Shown one piece after another: positions 6,224 through 7,705 of a stretch of DNA of 7,705 bases (positions within the stretch are counted from its first letter, which is position 1; each line of letters starts with the position of its first letter). Under the pieces are notes generated by a model. That model was not told where the DNA came from. It did no database searches and worked only from the letters and a program-made list of their open reading frames with translations. The DNA is from an uncultured Verrucomicrobiota bacterium (GTDB taxonomy: Bacteria > Verrucomicrobiota > Verrucomicrobiae > Opitutales > Opitutaceae), in the NCBI GenBank assembly GCA_946481225.1, contig CAMLNJ010000124.1, forward strand, positions 1-7,705, given 5' to 3'. Made by a program: the position numbers and the translations under genes.

Positions 6224-6840
6224 TGAGCGAGATCACCCAACTTCTAAACCTTCTCGACCGCGGCGAACCGCACGCGGCGGAAGAACTCGTGCCGCTCGTC
6301 TACGACGAGCTGCGGCATCTGGCCGCCGCGCGTCTGAATCGCGACCGAGGGCCGCACACCTTGCAACCGACCGCCCTCGTCCACGAGGTCTGGCTGCGCC
6401 TCGCGAGCCAAGGAGGCCGGCGCTGGAACAGCCGCGACCACTTCTTTCGCGCGGCGGCCCAGACCATGCGGCACATCCTCGTCGACCTCTCGCGGCAGAA
6501 GGCCAGTCTCAAACGAGGCAATCGCCCGGAACGCCTCGGCCTGGACGACGTCGATCTGGTCACGACTCCCGTCGACGACCGAATCCTGGTCGTTCACGAA
6601 TCGCTCGTGCGCCTCGAAGCCGAAGACCCCGAGAGCGCGCGCTTGATCACGCTCAAATTCTTCGGCGGTTTCACGAACCCCGAAATCGCACGCATGCTCG
6701 GCCTGAGCGAGCGCACGCTCGAACGCCAGTGGGCCTACGCCAAAGCCAGCCTTTTCGAGATCATCCAGGAAAACCGCCGGAACCCGGAGTCCGGCGCCGC
6801 CGCGCCCGGCGGCTCTTCCGACCACCCGTCGGCGGGCTGA
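6223..6840 (+). CDS. ECF-family RNA polymerase sigma factor of the Ser/Thr-kinase-associated group (TIGR02999-like)
   Basis: This 205-aa protein should direct RNA polymerase to a specific promoter set. The N-terminal region 2 (about 3-95) begins MSEITQLLNLLDRGEPHAAE and carries TLQPTALVHEVWLRL (46-60). This hallmark of the kinase-associated ECF group stands where ordinary ECF factors have an acidic 'DAEDLVQ' motif. DHFFRAAAQTMRHILVDLSR (72-91) completes region 2. A linker (about 95-125) leads to region 4 (about 128-182) with helix-turn-helix TNPEIARMLGLSERTLERQW (151-170). The last 20 residues are a polar Gly/Ser/Pro tail. The start at 6223 fits the family N-terminus; the frame is open back to 5959 but that part looks non-coding. 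There is no Shine-Dalgarno; a tiny upstream ORF ends at this ATG. No anti-sigma gene follows, and a kinase gene starts 21 bases after the stop. Thr46 and Thr50 are candidate phospho-sites by analogy with kinase-controlled ECF factors such as Vibrio EcfP. Confidence 0.93.
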   Translation: MSEITQLLNLLDRGEPHAAEELVPLVYDELRHLAAARLNRDRGPHTLQPTALVHEVWLRLASQGGRRWNSRDHFFRAAAQTMRHILVDLSRQKASLKRGNRPERLGLDDVDLVTTPVDDRILVVHESLVRLEAEDPESARLITLKFFGGFTNPEIARMLGLSERTLERQWAYAKASLFEIIQENRRNPESGAAAPGGSSDHPSAG

Positions 6841-6861
6841 CAGGGCTCCGCGCCAACGACG

Positions 6862-7705
6862 ATGACGTCACGCCAGCAGGAAAAAGCGCTTTTCGAGAAG
6901 GCGCTCGACATCGCCGACCCGGTCGAGCGGTCCTCGTTTCTGGACCAGGCCTGCGAGGGCCGGGCCGCGTTGCGCCAACGCCTTGGCCGCCTCCTCGCCG
7001 CCCAGGAACCCGCGGAGCGGCTCCTTGGCGAAGGCGCGATCCCCGCCCGCCCCGCGCCCGATCCCGCGCCCTCCGAGCTTCCCTTGGACGGCGAACCCGG
7101 CGCCGACGACAGCCTGACCGGCGGCGACGACCCGACCCTGCTCGCCCGGTCTCGCGTGCGCATCGGACGCTACCGACTTTTGCACCGCATCGGCGAAGGC
7201 GGGTGCGGCGTGGTGTATCTTGCCGAACAGGAGGAACCGGTGCGCCGCCAGGTCGCGCTCAAGATCATCCGGCTCGGCATGGACACGGAAACCATCATCG
7301 CCCGCTTCGAGCTGGAACGTCAGGCCCTCGCCATGATGGACCATCCCCACATCGCCCGCGTGCTCGACGCCGGAGCCACCGAGACGGGCCGGCCCTTCTT
7401 CGTCATGGAGCGGGTTCAGGGCGTGAAGATCACCGAATACTGCGATCACCACCGGCTGACCACGCCGCAGCGGCTGACGCTCTTTGTCAGTGTCTGCCAG
7501 GCGATCCAGCACGCCCATCAGAAGGGAATCATTCACCGCGACATCAAACCCTCCAATATTCTAGTCGAGCACGTGGACGGGGGCCCTATTCCCAAGGTCA
7601 TCGACTTCGGGATAGCCAAAGCCATCGGGGCGTCACCCGCCGACGATCCTCTGCTCACCGTCAACCTCCAGATGATCGGCACCCCGGCCTACATGAGCCC
7701 CGAGC
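6862..7705 (+). CDS. Ser/Thr protein kinase, PknB-like (C-terminus outside window)
   Basis: The first 281 codons are seen. Residues 1-55 form a helical leader (EKALFEKALDIADPVERSSF, then RQRLGRLLAAQEP) found at the N-terminus of many kinases paired with this sigma group. An acidic, Pro-rich linker (about 56-98) follows. The kinase domain opens at about 102 with YRLLHRIGEGGCGVVYLAE. Catalytic features are intact: Gly loop GEGGCGVVY (111-119), Lys134 in VALKII, probable helix-C Glu152 in FELERQAL, HRDIKPSN (225-232, catalytic Asp227), DFG (248-250) and GTPAYMSPE (273-281), where the window ends. HRD carries Arg, so activation-loop phosphorylation is likely. Full-length relatives often continue with a TM helix and TPR or repeat domains, which cannot be checked here. 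The ATG is 21 bases after the sigma stop with only a weak upstream purine run, so co-transcription is very likely. The probable substrate is the sigma factor (inference). Confidence 0.95.
   Translation, partial: MTSRQQEKALFEKALDIADPVERSSFLDQACEGRAALRQRLGRLLAAQEPAERLLGEGAIPARPAPDPAPSELPLDGEPGADDSLTGGDDPTLLARSRVRIGRYRLLHRIGEGGCGVVYLAEQEEPVRRQVALKIIRLGMDTETIIARFELERQALAMMDHPHIARVLDAGATETGRPFFVMERVQGVKITEYCDHHRLTTPQRLTLFVSVCQAIQHAHQKGIIHRDIKPSNILVEHVDGGPIPKVIDFGIAKAIGASPADDPLLTVNLQMIGTPAYMSPE

Noticed and set aside
6868..7536. 222-codon minus-strand frame opposite the kinase
   Set aside because: It is antisense to a kinase with every catalytic motif intact; it shows no domain of its own.
1..7705. 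Search for CRISPR arrays, insertion sequences, tRNA/rRNA genes and intrinsic terminators
   Set aside because: No regularly spaced repeats, transposase motifs, target duplications, RNA gene signatures, or GC stem plus T-run outside coding sequence were seen.

Overview
The window is GC-rich (roughly 70 % G+C by eye) and almost fully coding. It holds two divergent gene sets separated by about 390 bases. High GC and dense packing with overlapping genes point to a member of the Verrucomicrobiota, perhaps Opitutaceae-like. So does an ECF sigma factor of the 'TLQPTALVHE' type followed directly by a Ser/Thr protein kinase. This is inference from gene families; there is no rRNA or other phylogenetic marker here, and Planctomycetota or another high-GC phylum is not excluded.

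Left block (1-5831, minus strand): a chemosensory operon, in transcription order cheW (5831-5346), cheR with a TPR tail (5358-3817), a second cheW (3820-3248), a membrane methyl-accepting receptor (3251-1797), and a cheA whose C-terminus has begun a receiver domain when the window ends (1777-1). Neighbouring genes overlap by 13, 4 and 4 bases, then a 19-base gap precedes cheA, so the set is very likely one transcript. Two CheW proteins around a CheR-TPR, one receptor and a CheA-REC hybrid match the parts list of Wsp-type 'alternative cellular function' systems, but the receptor sits fourth instead of first. The expected cheB and output response regulator would lie beyond position 1. The receptor appears to lack a HAMP domain and has glycine in place of a conserved arginine at its signalling tip.

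Middle (5832-6222): the divergent control region. It contains a hairpin abutting the first cheW start. It also has a 9-bp inverted repeat that overlaps a tandem 14-bp direct repeat and can also form a competing UUCG-loop hairpin. Beyond these are a C-rich, G-poor tract and a possible 11-codon leader ORF whose stop overlaps the sigma-factor start (TAATG). No convincing -35/-10 pair was found on either strand.

Right block (6223-7705, plus strand): an ECF sigma factor of the kinase-associated group, then, 21 bases on, a Ser/Thr kinase (PknB-like) cut by the window end inside its activation segment. No anti-sigma gene lies between them. The likely logic is control of the sigma factor by phosphorylation. 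Whether the pair regulates the divergent chemosensory operon is open.
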